A DNA stretch of 64,000 bases. It comes from Chamaecrista fasciculata (taxonomy: Eukaryota; Streptophyta; Magnoliopsida; Fabales; Fabaceae). The DNA is taken from NCBI GenBank assembly GCA_003254925.1, contig QANZ01017167.1, positions 124,001-188,000 on the forward strand. The letters run 5' to 3'. Made by a program: the position numbers and the translations under genes. Each line of letters starts with the position of its first letter. Position 1 is the first letter of the stretch. Below, one piece after another: positions 34,386 through 44,417 of this stretch. The notes under the pieces were generated by a model. It was given only the letters and a program-made list of their open reading frames with translations, had not been told where the DNA came from and ran no database searches.

Positions 34386-35159
34386 CATAATCTCATCCAA
34401 TAGGATGGACCAAAATCCATCATCCTATAGGATTGAGAAATCACGCTTTCCAAGAGCATCTCATCCAAATATCATCCCAGTCAAACCCCAGTCAAACCCC
34501 ACCCAAACACCTATATCTCATCTCAATCTCATCTCAATCTCAATCTCAACATCATTATTTCATACCATTTCTACCCCTATACAAAATAAATAAATCCAAC
34601 AACCTATTTCACCTAACCACAATCATTACATACCCTTTTATATAATTTCACACCCTATTATACATCATTTTCTCTCAAACCATCCAAACACCACTACATA
34701 ATCTCATCTCATCCTAATTTCAACATCATCTCATCTCATCTCATAAGTTGAGATTGGATTGAGATTGGATTGAACTTTTTGCTCCCAAACAGGCCCTTAG
34801 TGCATCACTTTTGATATTGGTTTGGTGTTTGATAAGTAAGAAAATCAAGTTATCCTTTAATTTATGGCTTAAGTGCACTTTTGGTCCCAATACTATGACT
34901 AAGGTTTCAATTTGGTCCCATAACTATTTTTGTTGCAGATTTGGTCCCAAACCTTCGCAAAAAGTTTCACCGTTAGTCCCCTGGTCACTTCCGTCCAATT
35001 TTCGCCGTTAAGTGTGACGTGGCAGTCTGACTGGGATGCTGACGTGGCAAAATCAAATGAGATGGAGTAAGTTAGGATCAATATGTAACATTTCATAACT
35101 TCTCTGGACTGAACGCATAATTTTATCCCAAATGAATTGCCTTCTTCTTCTTCTCCTTC

Positions 35160-35688
35160 GTTTTCTTCTGAAGTCAGTACTCTCTCTCCGATTCCATCCG
35201 GTTCCTTCTGATCCTTCTATTGCAAACACCACCGACCCATTTTCTCTTAGAATTCGACGCTCTTCGTCGATCATCACACCTTCTTCGTCCTCTGATTTCT
35301 TCGATTTCCCATCCTCTCTCTGCTTTCGTCTGCGACTTTACACTCATCTCCCCTGTTTTACCAATCATTGAGTCTCTCTCTCTTCCTTTTTTTATCCTCT
35401 TCACTTCATCGGCTACCATGTTGTCTTTATTCTCACGCATCCCCAATTTCATTTCATCCATTTCCGAGCTCGAATTTCTTGAAACTCCCGGCGTTTCAAC
35501 CATACCCAGATCGTCGATTCCTCCTCTGCTTCTTCTCCCCAACAGTATCTTCGCTAACATAGGAATAGAAGACAGTCCCAAGCTCCCAAAATCAAATGGG
35601 ATTCTCATAAATTCTTTTCAATCACTAGAACCAAAGATACTGGAGGCTTTGAATAGTGGGAAAGTAGTGAAAGATTTACCCCATGTTT

Positions 35689-35690
<2 letters not shown>
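35160..35690 (+). pseudogene. Captured UDP-glycosyltransferase fragment (UGT708/C-glycosyltransferase-like)
   Basis: The translation has DALRRSSHLLRPLISSI, CDFTLISPVLPIIESLSLPF, FILFTSSATMLSL, PGVSTIPRSSIPPLL and PKSNGILINSFQSLEP, then KVVKDLPHVF. This is the middle of a plant family-1 glycosyltransferase, before the PSPG sugar-donor box. Wording is closest, as I remember it, to UGT708-type flavonoid C-glycosyltransferases. Just upstream another frame reads RFHPVPSDPSIANTTDPF, so one frameshift breaks the fragment. The PSPG box and N-terminal catalytic His region are absent, so no enzyme is made. An RNA from it could match the parent gene. Confidence 0.82.
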
Positions 35691-35735
<45 letters not shown>

Positions 35736-35758
35736 CTCTCTCTCTCTCGATCTCTCTC
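35691..35758 (+). repeat. (CT)n microsatellite in the Pack-MULE
   Basis: CT repeat, interrupted twice by CGAT, between the captured fragment and the right TIR. Confidence 0.95.
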
Positions 35759-36072
35759 TGACTTCAGAAGAAAATGAAGAAGAAGAAGGCAATTCATTTG
35801 GGATAAAATTATGCGTTCAGTCCAGAGAAGTTATGAAATGTTACATATTGATCCTAACTTACTCCATCTCATTTGATTTTGCCACGTCAGCATCCCAGTC
35901 AGACTGCCACGTCACACTTAACGGCGAAAATTGGACGGAAGTGACCAGGGGACTAACGGTGAAACTTTTTGCGAAGGTTTGGGACCAAATCTGCAACAAA
36001 AATAGTTATGGGACCAAATTGAAACCTTAGTCATAGTATTGGGACCAAAAGTGCACTTAAGCCTTAATTTAT

Positions 36073-36451
36073 TTTTGGAAAAAATACAATTAAATACTTC
36101 TAATACGGTGTAGAACCCGGTCTCCCTAACTATGGTTCGCATACCTCATGACCAGACCCACCATATAATAGTTAAAGCAACATTACCCCATCTCCACTAA
36201 GAGTACCCATGATCCTTACCTCCAAACTCTATAAATAGGACTTCAAGTAACACAAGGTGCGTTTGGTATGTTGTGATTTCATACCCGCCATCTATATATC
36301 ATTTATTCTTAGTCTGCCAATTTATTGACTTAACCATTGGAGGCTCTTTTGGGGACCAAACCCAGTCCCCCCTAACGGAGTGTGTGAAGGACCGATAACA
36401 CCTGAAGATTTGAGGAGCGATATCAACTTCCCTTCGATAATAATGGCTTAA
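36073..36451. other. Spacer between the Pack-MULE and the duplicated flank
   Basis: It contains a C-rich stretch with GGGGACCAAACCCAGTCCCCCC (36351 onward) that looks like repeat debris. No gene. Confidence 0.4.
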
Positions 36452-37484
36452 TTACAAATAATCTTATCCACTATCAAATATTCAAATCTAATCATTTGAT
36501 CATCACAACTCACAAGAGTATTATAGATATAGGACCCTTCTTCTTCATTATCTTCTTTCATATTTTTTAAAAATATATTTTACAAATTAAATAACTTACC
36601 ATTTTTTTTATATATTTTAGCATAAATAATCTTAAAATAATTTTTTAATTTAAAAGTTTGCAAAATATATTTACCTATCTTTTAAAATATGAAAAATCCC
36701 ACTAATATGTAGTAATGCTCCACACATCAAGTAGTTTACGCTGGTGATTGGCCAAAAAAAAAGTAGTTTACACTGGTGGTGGCTTTTCACTAATGAGTAT
36801 GAATAATGTTAAGTTAAATGAAACAAACCGCTTGTGATGTTTTCTTTTTTGGCCAATAGAATCCATACAAAAACAAAAACAGAAAAAAGACGAAAGGAAC
36901 AAAAAAAAGAACTAAGGAGGATCCGAAACTTCAGCAGTGGAACTTGTGGACTAAATTTTGTATTTGTATCAAATATTTTAATGGTTTGACAATCATTAAG
37001 CAGCTCGCGTTACAAAATTAGTGACCATGACCTTTGTGACACGATATTGTTATCACTATTGAAGGGTGTTTTAGCAGCAAACTTGTAGTCGCTGCAACAA
37101 ATAGATGTTCAGGCAACGTCAATGCCACTACCTAAAGTTGTTTGCAGCAACGTAATAACTTTTAAAATGTCATGTTTATTTTATATACCAACTTTTTGTA
37201 GCGAAAACGTCACAGCATAAGTTGGCTATGCCATTTTTGTACAGTGTATATATATATATTAATAACAGAAGTTTTTTTCTTTATGTATGACAAATACTTT
37301 TTTCTTTTGTAACCATAGATCCAAATACTAAAACACAAAATCCTCCAAATTAATCCTCCAACATTAATATAATAAGTCAAATCCTAAGACTTTATAGTGC
37401 TATATCACTAACAAAGTAACAAATCTAAATGGCTCCTCTGGTCTACAGCACAGTGATCTTACCTCTCCTCAAAAACAAGGCATT
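36452..37484. repeat. Duplicated unit flank with FBL ghost end
   Basis: It matches 25496-26345, including the CACTA-like block (36985-37245), with about 155 extra bases near 36775-36945. At 37459-37484 it keeps the stop codon and the last eight or so FBL codons on the - strand (TTACCTCTCCTCAAAAACAA). It then stops abruptly, and the rest of that FBL gene is gone. Confidence 0.85.
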
Positions 37485-37539
37485 GTGACCATGTCATTGA
37501 GATAGTTATTACATTCATTAAGTTTGTTGGCGAGAATAT

Positions 37540-37785
37540 TCTTATTCTTTGAATGTCAATTACACCGTCAGATTTATCTATTGTGTTGTTTTTTGCCATA
37601 ACGATAAACAAGAGCCAAGGCCAATCCTTATTCAATATTGGTTTATATCTTTATCTTCCTATTTTTACCTATGCTCAATTATATGTTGCAATGTCAAGAG
37701 TTCGTTCAAGAGCAGGTTTGAAGGTATTGATATGCTATAATGACAATGAACGAGCCTCTCTGTCCACTAATTTGGATCCTCTATA
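37540..37785 (+). pseudogene. Helitron helicase C-terminal fragment
   Basis: The translation holds FAITINKSQGQSL, YAQLYVAMSRVRSR and GLKVLI, the final helicase motifs of plant Helitron RepHel (PIF1-like) proteins. Everything upstream is missing. Only about 75 codons remain, so it is inactive. It is followed in the correct orientation by a Helitron 3' end at 38125. Confidence 0.85.
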
Positions 37786-37917
37786 GTACACTTTAAGTGA
37801 AGTGCATAGAGAGAAAGGAACAAATAGAGAGAGAAAGTTGGTGTCACTGACATTTTCTCTTTCTAATCTATTTCTATCTCTCTCTGCACTTCACCTAAAG
37901 TGCACTATAGAGGATTC
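37778..37917. mobile_element. Small MITE nested in the Helitron relic
   Basis: ATCCTCTATAGTACACTTTA at the left and TAAAGTGCACTATAGAGGAT at the right are inverted (about 40 bp each, with AGTGAAGTGCA-AGAGAGA). The centre is about 55 bp. It inserted beside the last codons of the helicase fragment. Confidence 0.75.
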
Positions 37918-38097
37918 TATCTCCTCTATCCTCACTTGAAATTATTGATTGTACTAGAGTTTTTATGACACTTTGTCATGAATTCAGTCAGTTTTTTTTA
38001 TATTCAATGAAATTTATTTTGTTTTATTTTCTAATTGATTTTTTATTATGATCATTTTAATTTAGTGATATGAATCTTTTTATGGTGCATATATCTA

Positions 38098-38125
38098 CCC
38101 GTGCATTGCACGAGAACCAGGCTAG
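38098..38125 (+). mobile_element. Helitron 3' terminus
   Basis: The hairpin CGTGC-ATT-GCACG is followed by AGAACCAGG and CTAG, then T. It lies 340 bp after the helicase fragment in the same orientation, so the two belong to one degraded Helitron. Confidence 0.8.
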
Positions 38126-38329
38126 TTATTTTAAAAAAGAATATAAATTCTATACGTAACATTATTATAAATTTATGAATAATAAAAAAATGTTGATAGA
38201 TAAAAAAATAAAAAATTAAATATATAATTATTATATATTAAAATATTAATTAATTAAAAATTAAAATACTCCTGATTTTATAAATATAACATATATGTAT
38301 ATATATAATTATGTAAAATTTGAAATTAT

Positions 38330-39995
38330 ATATATACGTAATGTCACACTCTTCAGTAATTCATTGGTCTTCTTTAACATGCACAAGGTCAGAAGTGCTC
38401 TATGTTTCCGAACATGTTGCACCATATGACGTGAGTGTTTCTAACAGTAACTTCTTATCAATCTTTGGCCTTAGTTTTTTTATTTTTCAATTTTTACATT
38501 ATGCTTCATGATGTTCAGTCTTGTTCTTATTCGTCTATGTTTTTGTTTTTCATTCATTGAAAAATCATGGAAGTCTGTTGGAGGGATTTACACAGACTCA
38601 AGTTACAACTCTTGCTGCAAAAGATAATCTTCTGGTTGCTGGAGCCTTCCGTGGTGAACTTATCTGCAAGTTAAAGTGATGTTATGCTTGATTGTTTCTA
38701 TAGTTTAAGGAACATCTGATAAGTAATCTCATTTTGATACATGAGTACATTTTTGTGTGAAATGATAATGGTAGCCAATAATGTTCTATGGATCTTGATT
38801 TGTGAGCTGAAATCAATTGTCTTAGCAGTTCTTGACATAAAATTTGTTATTACAATTCATTCACACAGAATATATCTTTTTCTTTTGGATCTGTTTTCTA
38901 AGGGACGGTTCTAATTTGTATTGCCAACTCTAATAGTATCATGGGGATAAAAAGTGTTTAATAGCCCTAAAAAAATCTTTTATTGAAGTTTGCAATAGAA
39001 GGTCTTTATTTTGTTCTATCTTCTCTCTCTTCTGCACCTAGCATCTATTATATAAATTTATGATTTTTCTGGAGATAAAGTGATAAACATCTCTAAAACT
39101 GGACATGTGTATGGTTAGAAATTTAATGTGATGTATGATTATTGTCTTTAATGTTGGAAAAATCCATATGTGATGTTACTCTATCTCCTTGATTCTCCCT
39201 CGCTGTTTTTCCATTCTAGCATTAAAAACTTTCGGATCTCTTTTTATTCATTTTACTTGTATTCAATTGTTAAAAAAAAGGAAAATCTCTCAAATAACTG
39301 TTGTTCAGAGTTCAGACTCTTCATGCTTTTGGTTGTAGTTTTTCTACCTTATTATTGCTGACACACCCATTATTAGTTCCTTGGACCATCTGAATATAAT
39401 GTGTACATGAGAACTTCTCCAACGGATATTGAGATTTAAAATTTGCTACTGGAATGCAGCACCTAAATCGACCTGGTGTTAGCTTTTGCTCTAGGACTAC
39501 TGAAGAAAATGTTGTCACCAATTCTATTGAGATTTATCATAGTCCCAGTTATATAGTTTTTTTCTTTCCTTGGTCCTAGTGGTATTCTCTAATTTTATAT
39601 ATTTCTTCTGATATTCAGTGGCGCATTTCATTTCATTTCGCTTTAATTAGTTTAGTAGTTGGGATTATGTTTATAATGTGAAATCGAGGTAAAATTTTAG
39701 TTGTAACTTGTATCGGACACTTATTAATTTTTATGTTCCTTTCTTCCATATCTTTTTCCTTTGCTTTCTTTTTCTGTTTATTGCAGCATACTTCAATGAG
39801 TCCTGATTGGTAAATTGCTTATAATGAAAATTTTGGAACTTCAACATTTTCAAACCTTGCAGACAATTGGGGTCACAAGTGGACACTTGGATATTTCATT
39901 TGCATATGCTTGGCACCCTGATAGTGTTACCTTTGCCACTCGAAACCATGACAAAACTTGCTGGCTTTAAGATATGGCGAACGACTATTTCAGAA
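38330..39995 (+). pseudogene. WD40 gene fragment, copy 1
   Basis: An exon piece (38339-38435) gives MSHSSVIHWSSLTCTRSEVL. The next (about 38566-38680) matches the copy 3 exon but with an indel that breaks the frame. A third (39863-39985) gives QTIGVTSGHLDISFAYAWHP and FATRNHDKTCWL, then TAA where relatives have a Trp codon (RLWDI). The parent family is the plant WD-repeat protein encoded beside ARP8 in Arabidopsis (At5g56190-like, from memory). Intron text between pieces is kept, so it is a DNA duplicate. At about 39990 it fuses to DUF295-type 5' flank. Confidence 0.78.
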
Positions 39996-40060
39996 TTCAA
40001 AGGTGGGTTAGTATCAGGCCGAAAAAAAAAAGGTGGGTTAGTAAGAAGTATAATAATAAG
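39986..40060. other. Chimeric junction with DUF295 F-box upstream sequence
   Basis: TTTCAGAATTCAAAGGTGGGTTA here equals the 5' end and leader of the DUF295 gene (32626-32645). The paralogous WD40 copy 2 instead reads TTTCAGAATTCACTTGG. The switch occurs at the shared TTTCAGAATTCA. Confidence 0.6.
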
Positions 40061-40129
40061 TCAAAAAAAAAGGTGCATGATAATAAGGACAATATATAAT
40101 AGTAAGAATTAAGGACAATATATAATAAT

Positions 40130-41300
40130 AGTAAGGACAACTTTAACATAAGTACAGAACATCTACTGAGATTAATCTTAGCCCCTCGGATAAGAACATT
40201 TATATCAAACACTACAGATTGAAATAAGCTAAAACAAGGTTTGTTTTCTAATAACAGCTTGACAACACCAACTATATTACAAAAACACAAAAAACTTGCA
40301 TCAACAGAGCAACAAAAAACACCAACTATATTACAAAAACACAAAAACACCAACTTTTTATTCCGCAATTTTTGCCTCAATCTATCCATCATCCCAGTAA
40401 CAAGGCAGGAGTAGGCAGTGATTCTGGTGAAGATGTCACGAATAACAGTGGTGGGGTCTGGAGTGCAACCTTTCCAAAGGCAACAATTTCTATGATGCCA
40501 AATAGCATCCAAAGAAATCAGAATAGTGTTCCAAACCTCATTGAGGTCATCCTTGGCGCCTCTCCATAGATCAATCCACTGATGAATGCTCCTAAAATAA
40601 TTATGTGACACAATGAATCCGCAGTTGAGACCAAACCATACTGCCTTAGTAAAAGGACAGAGAAGCAAAACATGGTCCAAAGTTTCCTCTTTATCATTAC
40701 AAAAAAGGCACAAACCACTAGCTCTGATATGATGCCTTTGAAGTTTATCTTAAGTGGGGATAGCATCATTAAGCACACGCCAACCAAAGACTAAAACTCT
40801 GTATGGCACTTTGCTCTTCCAATTATCACCATTCATAATCAGCCACTTATAACCTGCTGAAACAGAATATTCTCCAGAAGGGTGGCCAGTCCAAATTAAT
40901 TTGTCCTTCACTCCACACAGAGAAGATGTGATAGATTTCAGTACATGGAGACTTGGATTTTCCATACATCCCCTGAAGCATAGGTATATTCCAAGCCATA
41001 GAATCTTTGTTCCACAGATCTGCAACAGAAAATAGCCCTCTTGGACCACACCAAGGAAACTCCCATCTACTACTAGTAACATCAATGCTTGAGCCGTCAC
41101 CAATTCTCCATTTGAGCAGACTCATAACTAAATCGCCATTCTTAACCAATCCTTTCCCAATAAAAGAGCTTTGACTGGAGAGATTAAAGGATAACTCACC
41201 TGCAGAAGAACCAAAATCCGGCCGCAATATTGCTTTGATTCTGACAGAACCTCAAATGGGAGATCGTTGGGCCAGTTCTACCACACCTAATTCCTTGAAT
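40130..41300 (-). pseudogene. LINE relic 1: end of reverse transcriptase ORF with zf-RVT
   Basis: Read on the - strand, three frames carry the pieces in order. The first is WRIGDGSSIDVTSSRW (about 41110). The second is WTGHPSGEYSVSAGYKWL (about 40880), followed by VLVFGWRVLNDAIPT. The third is the zinc-binding CLFCNDKEETLDHVLLLCPF segment (about 40700) and WHHRNCCLWKG. That order is the zf-RVT tail of plant LINE ORF2. Several frameshifts make it inactive, and endonuclease and RT core are missing. Confidence 0.82.
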
Positions 41301-41831
41301 GTGACCATCATCTTCAGCCTTGATCAAGGCAAGAGAAACCAATCTTGGAAATTGACTTTGGAATATCAATCTAAAAGGGCACTGGAGAACAAATATATAT
41401 ATATATATATTTACTTTAGCCACACAACATGCATTAAGGGATTTCTTAATGGTAAACCGATATTCTTAATCTTCTATAATTTAGTTATTGCGATATGTAG
41501 AATAGAAACTTAAATAGCATTTTTTTTTGTCACTGATACTTAGATATGCATTGTTCTCTACTAATAATTATATGATGTAAATACTATAATTTATTTGAAT
41601 TAAAAAAACAAAAAAAAATTAACAAAATTATACTGGGGCATCACTATTCTACAAATGCAGACACATCCTTATTTTTTGATACACGACAGACACATCCTTA
41701 CTAATAATTATAAGATGTAAATTTTATAATTTATCTGAATTGAAAAAAACAAAAAAAAAAACAAACATTTAACAAAATTATAGTGTTGTATCACTAACAA
41801 AGTAACAAATTTAAATGGGTCCTCTACAGTA
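41300..41831. other. FBL-B 3' flank
   Basis: AATCTTGGAAATTGACTTTGG and GCACTGGAGAACAAATATATATA recur at 51170-51235 before FBL-C, so this is shared duplicated flank. The TGTATCACTAACAAAGTAACAAAT text near 41787 recurs after every FBL copy. No gene. Confidence 0.6.
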
Positions 41832-43565
41832 CTATGTTAAATCCTCAAAAACAAGGCATCCGCAACGTGAAAAGAGGTTTTTGTGTCTCAGAGAAAGAAC
41901 ATAACCAGGGGGAGCCTCTATTTTTCTCAATGATGGCCTTTTAGACACCATCCAATAAACAATATCGGCCTTCACATCGTAACACTTCCACAAATTGATC
42001 TCTCTGAGTCTCGTGCATTTTTGTACCACTTGCTTCACTCCCTTTTCTGTCACCTTAGAGCAATTCCGCAAGTCTAAATGAATCAGCCCACAACAAGTAT
42101 TTGAAATTAGTGAGAGTGATTGATCGCCAATAAATGTGGAAGACAACTTCAACACCTCTAGGTTGGGTAAGAGAAAGTTAAAGTTTATCTCATCAAACAG
42201 AGTAAGTTCCCAACATGACTCCAAGTTCAAATGCCTAATCTTATTGCATTTCTTTAGAACTTGAGCTACTCCTCTATCTGAGATAAATGAACAAGACAAG
42301 TCAAGATACTCTAAATTGGGGCAAATGGAAGCTAATGTTTTGAAATCTTTGCCCTTCAATTCATAGTTAATACTCAAATGAAGAGTCTTAATTTGAGAGT
42401 TGACAACAAGATTTTTCGATCCAACTTTATCTCGCCAAGCATTGGGCACCATTGTTGTTTGCTCCATCACGATTTCATTGAGCAAAGGACATCTTGCCAG
42501 AGTGAGAATGGTTGACGTGGTTAGCTTCTGACAATACGTGAGATTTATAAATGTCAGATTAGGAAGAAACCCAGATAAATTAACCACATCATTATCGGTG
42601 AGAAAGTCATTTCTTTCAAGATCCAAGTGTTGAATAGATTGACATTTAGACAACAAATGGAAGATTCCAGTATATGTATACTCGCGGCAGTATTTGAGGA
42701 TAAGCTTCTTCAATGGAAGGCCTTGCTCTGCAATTGAACACAACAGCTCATTGGGTATAGAGGAAGATGTCAAATTAATTGCAGTTAAGCCTTTCAAACT
42801 CGTCAATGAATTAACAAAGTCCGAACGAATATTGTGTCCTTCATTGTTCATATGACGCCCTATATGACTAAGGGAGATGGAAGTCAAAGTGGGTCTCCGG
42901 CGAATCGCCGAAGAAATTCCCCTTAGGGTTATGGAATGCCAATTTTGGAGTGTGATTTCTCTCAGAAACTCACAATTCTCACACAGAGAGAGAAGAGATT
43001 CATCAGTGATAAGGCCATTACCAGAGAGATTAACTTTGCGTAGGTCTTTCAGCGTAGCCAACGTCATGATCCCCTTATCAGACACAGGGCGACTCAATCT
43101 ACAACAGGGGTAGCTAATGTCAAGCTCTTGAAGAGACGGGAAACAATCAGCTATCATAACCAGAGCGTCATCATTAATAAAAGCACGAGAGTATGTCAAA
43201 ACCCTAAGATTTCGCATCGTCGAACCTAATACTCGGAGTCCATAGACGAGAAGCTCTTCCCTATTGGAAAGATTGAGCGAATCGAGAGACAAACCAGATC
43301 TCGAAATTAGACGAAGAACGGAATCGATGTCGCCGCGGAAGTGACTGAGATCGATGGAATTGATGGCAGGAAACCTGAGGAAGTGGCGAGGAAGGGAGGG
43401 AAAGGAAGAGTGGAGAATGGTGAGAGAGGAATGAAGGCGGTTGATGATGGAGAGGAATCGCTTGCAGACGGAAGAAACGGAGGCATAGTCACAACGATGG
43501 TCGAGTGATCGGAAAACCAATTCCCAGCATTCATCAGGCAAATCAAACTGTGTTTCATCAGACAT
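41832..43565 (-). CDS. F-box/LRR protein FBL-B
   Basis: Intact 577-codon single exon. Residues 1-50 hold the F-box (FDLPDECWELVFRSL, SVSSVCKRFLSI). About 16-18 leucine-rich repeats of the cysteine-containing FBL type follow. Examples are LQELDISYPCC, LRKVNLSGNGLITDESLLSLCENC, LEYLDLSCSFISDRGVAQVLKKC and LIHLDLRNCSKVTEKGVKQVVQKC. The end is CLVFEDLT. Expected role: substrate receptor of an SCF E3 ubiquitin ligase, with SKP1 binding through the F-box. No substrate can be inferred. The leader TTTTCAGAGAGAAA before the ATG is common to all copies. It is the best reference for the uninterrupted FBL-A site. Confidence 0.93.
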   Translation of the reverse strand: MSDETQFDLPDECWELVFRSLDHRCDYASVSSVCKRFLSIINRLHSSLTILHSSFPSLPRHFLRFPAINSIDLSHFRGDIDSVLRLISRSGLSLDSLNLSNREELLVYGLRVLGSTMRNLRVLTYSRAFINDDALVMIADCFPSLQELDISYPCCRLSRPVSDKGIMTLATLKDLRKVNLSGNGLITDESLLSLCENCEFLREITLQNWHSITLRGISSAIRRRPTLTSISLSHIGRHMNNEGHNIRSDFVNSLTSLKGLTAINLTSSSIPNELLCSIAEQGLPLKKLILKYCREYTYTGIFHLLSKCQSIQHLDLERNDFLTDNDVVNLSGFLPNLTFINLTYCQKLTTSTILTLARCPLLNEIVMEQTTMVPNAWRDKVGSKNLVVNSQIKTLHLSINYELKGKDFKTLASICPNLEYLDLSCSFISDRGVAQVLKKCNKIRHLNLESCWELTLFDEINFNFLLPNLEVLKLSSTFIGDQSLSLISNTCCGLIHLDLRNCSKVTEKGVKQVVQKCTRLREINLWKCYDVKADIVYWMVSKRPSLRKIEAPPGYVLSLRHKNLFSRCGCLVFEDLT

Positions 43566-44401
43566 TTTCAGAGAGAAATAGAATGGAATGAATCTGAGAG
43601 AAGGAGAAGGAGAAGGAGAAGAAGGAAGGAAAGCGGTGAAAATTGAGGAGTGAGTTTAGGGAAGGAATGAATGTGATTTTTTTTATTTTTTAATTTGTTA
43701 ATATTCTTATAGTTTAAAATTTATTATTTTTTAATATTAATTAATAATTAAAAATTTAATTTAACCAATAATAATTTTAAATAAGTAGTGTCTAAATATT
43801 GTGAAATAAAAGAACAAAGTGGAACCTTGGTATCTTATCTTTTGGTGAAGTTGTAAATCAATCTACTATTTTTTTTGTTATATTTTTTATCCTTTTATTT
43901 TAAGCAAAACGTTTTACCAATAGTCTCACTCTTCCTCCCTTAAAGCTAACTTTGCATGTTGAAAGTTAAAGTACCAATGTGGTCTCGTATCTTTGGAATA
44001 AATTGTAATTTTAATTTTAACAACTGAATATGATTATATATTTCTCTTTTAAATAAAATAAACCATAAGTATACTTCTACCTTGCTTTTTGTAAGATATT
44101 TTTCCTCAGTATAATAAAAAAAACTAAATTAGTAATTTGTCATTAAAAAATCTCTCTTCCAATATATTTTGTTCATTGAATTTAAAATGTTTCAAATTAA
44201 TGTTTCTGCACCAAAAAATAAATGTTTGAAAAACAATTTATTTAATCAAAATGAACTATCCCACAAATTTTTCTCAATAATTAGAGATTTTTTTTGACAA
44301 TCATTAAGCTCGCATTACAAAATTAGTCTGAAATAAAATTGTTTTCAAAACCAAAAAACAAAAGTTTTTTTTTTTGGAACCAAAAAAACAAAAGTTGTTT
44401 G
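43566..44401. other. FBL-B 5' flank and AT-rich spacer
   Basis: The first 110 bp match other FBL leaders (GAAGGAAGGAAAGCGGTGAAAATTGAGGAGTGAG). The rest is AT-rich, with a GAGATTTTTTTTGACAATCATTAAGCTCGCATTACAAAATTAG stretch near 44283 also found at 25848 and 36990. No gene. Confidence 0.5.
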
Positions 44402-44417
44402 AACAAGTTTATATGGT

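Larger units (their letters stand above)
33021..34796. mobile_element. PIF/Harbinger-like non-autonomous element
   Basis: GGGCCTGTTTGG at the left end and CCAAACAGGCCC at the right, each flanked by TTA (33018-33020 and 34797-34799), is the PIF/Harbinger signature. Subterminal regions are rich in CTCATCTCAATCTC. The 1.78-kb interior has no transposase. It holds a microsatellite zone (33310-33480) and tandem 180-190-bp repeats. Confidence 0.75.
34866..36063. mobile_element. Pack-MULE carrying a captured glycosyltransferase fragment
   Basis: The left TIR (34866-35176) and right TIR (35759-36063) are near-perfect reverse complements of about 305-311 bp. They start GGCTTAAGTGCACTTTTGGTC. The element is flanked by a perfect 9-bp duplication TTAATTTAT (34857-34865 and 36064-36072). 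Long TIRs plus a 9-bp duplication define Mutator-like elements. There is no transposase. Instead the 580-bp interior holds host-gene coding sequence and a CT microsatellite, so it fits the definition of a Pack-MULE. Confidence 0.93.

Noticed and set aside
35174-35608. 144-codon antisense frame in the Pack-MULE
   Set aside because: Opposite to the recognisable UGT reading; charged low-complexity translation.
34857-36072. Inverted TIRs of the Pack-MULE as a microRNA gene
   Set aside because: Arms are far too long and flank a captured gene; a Mutator-like transposon with its 9-bp duplication explains them.
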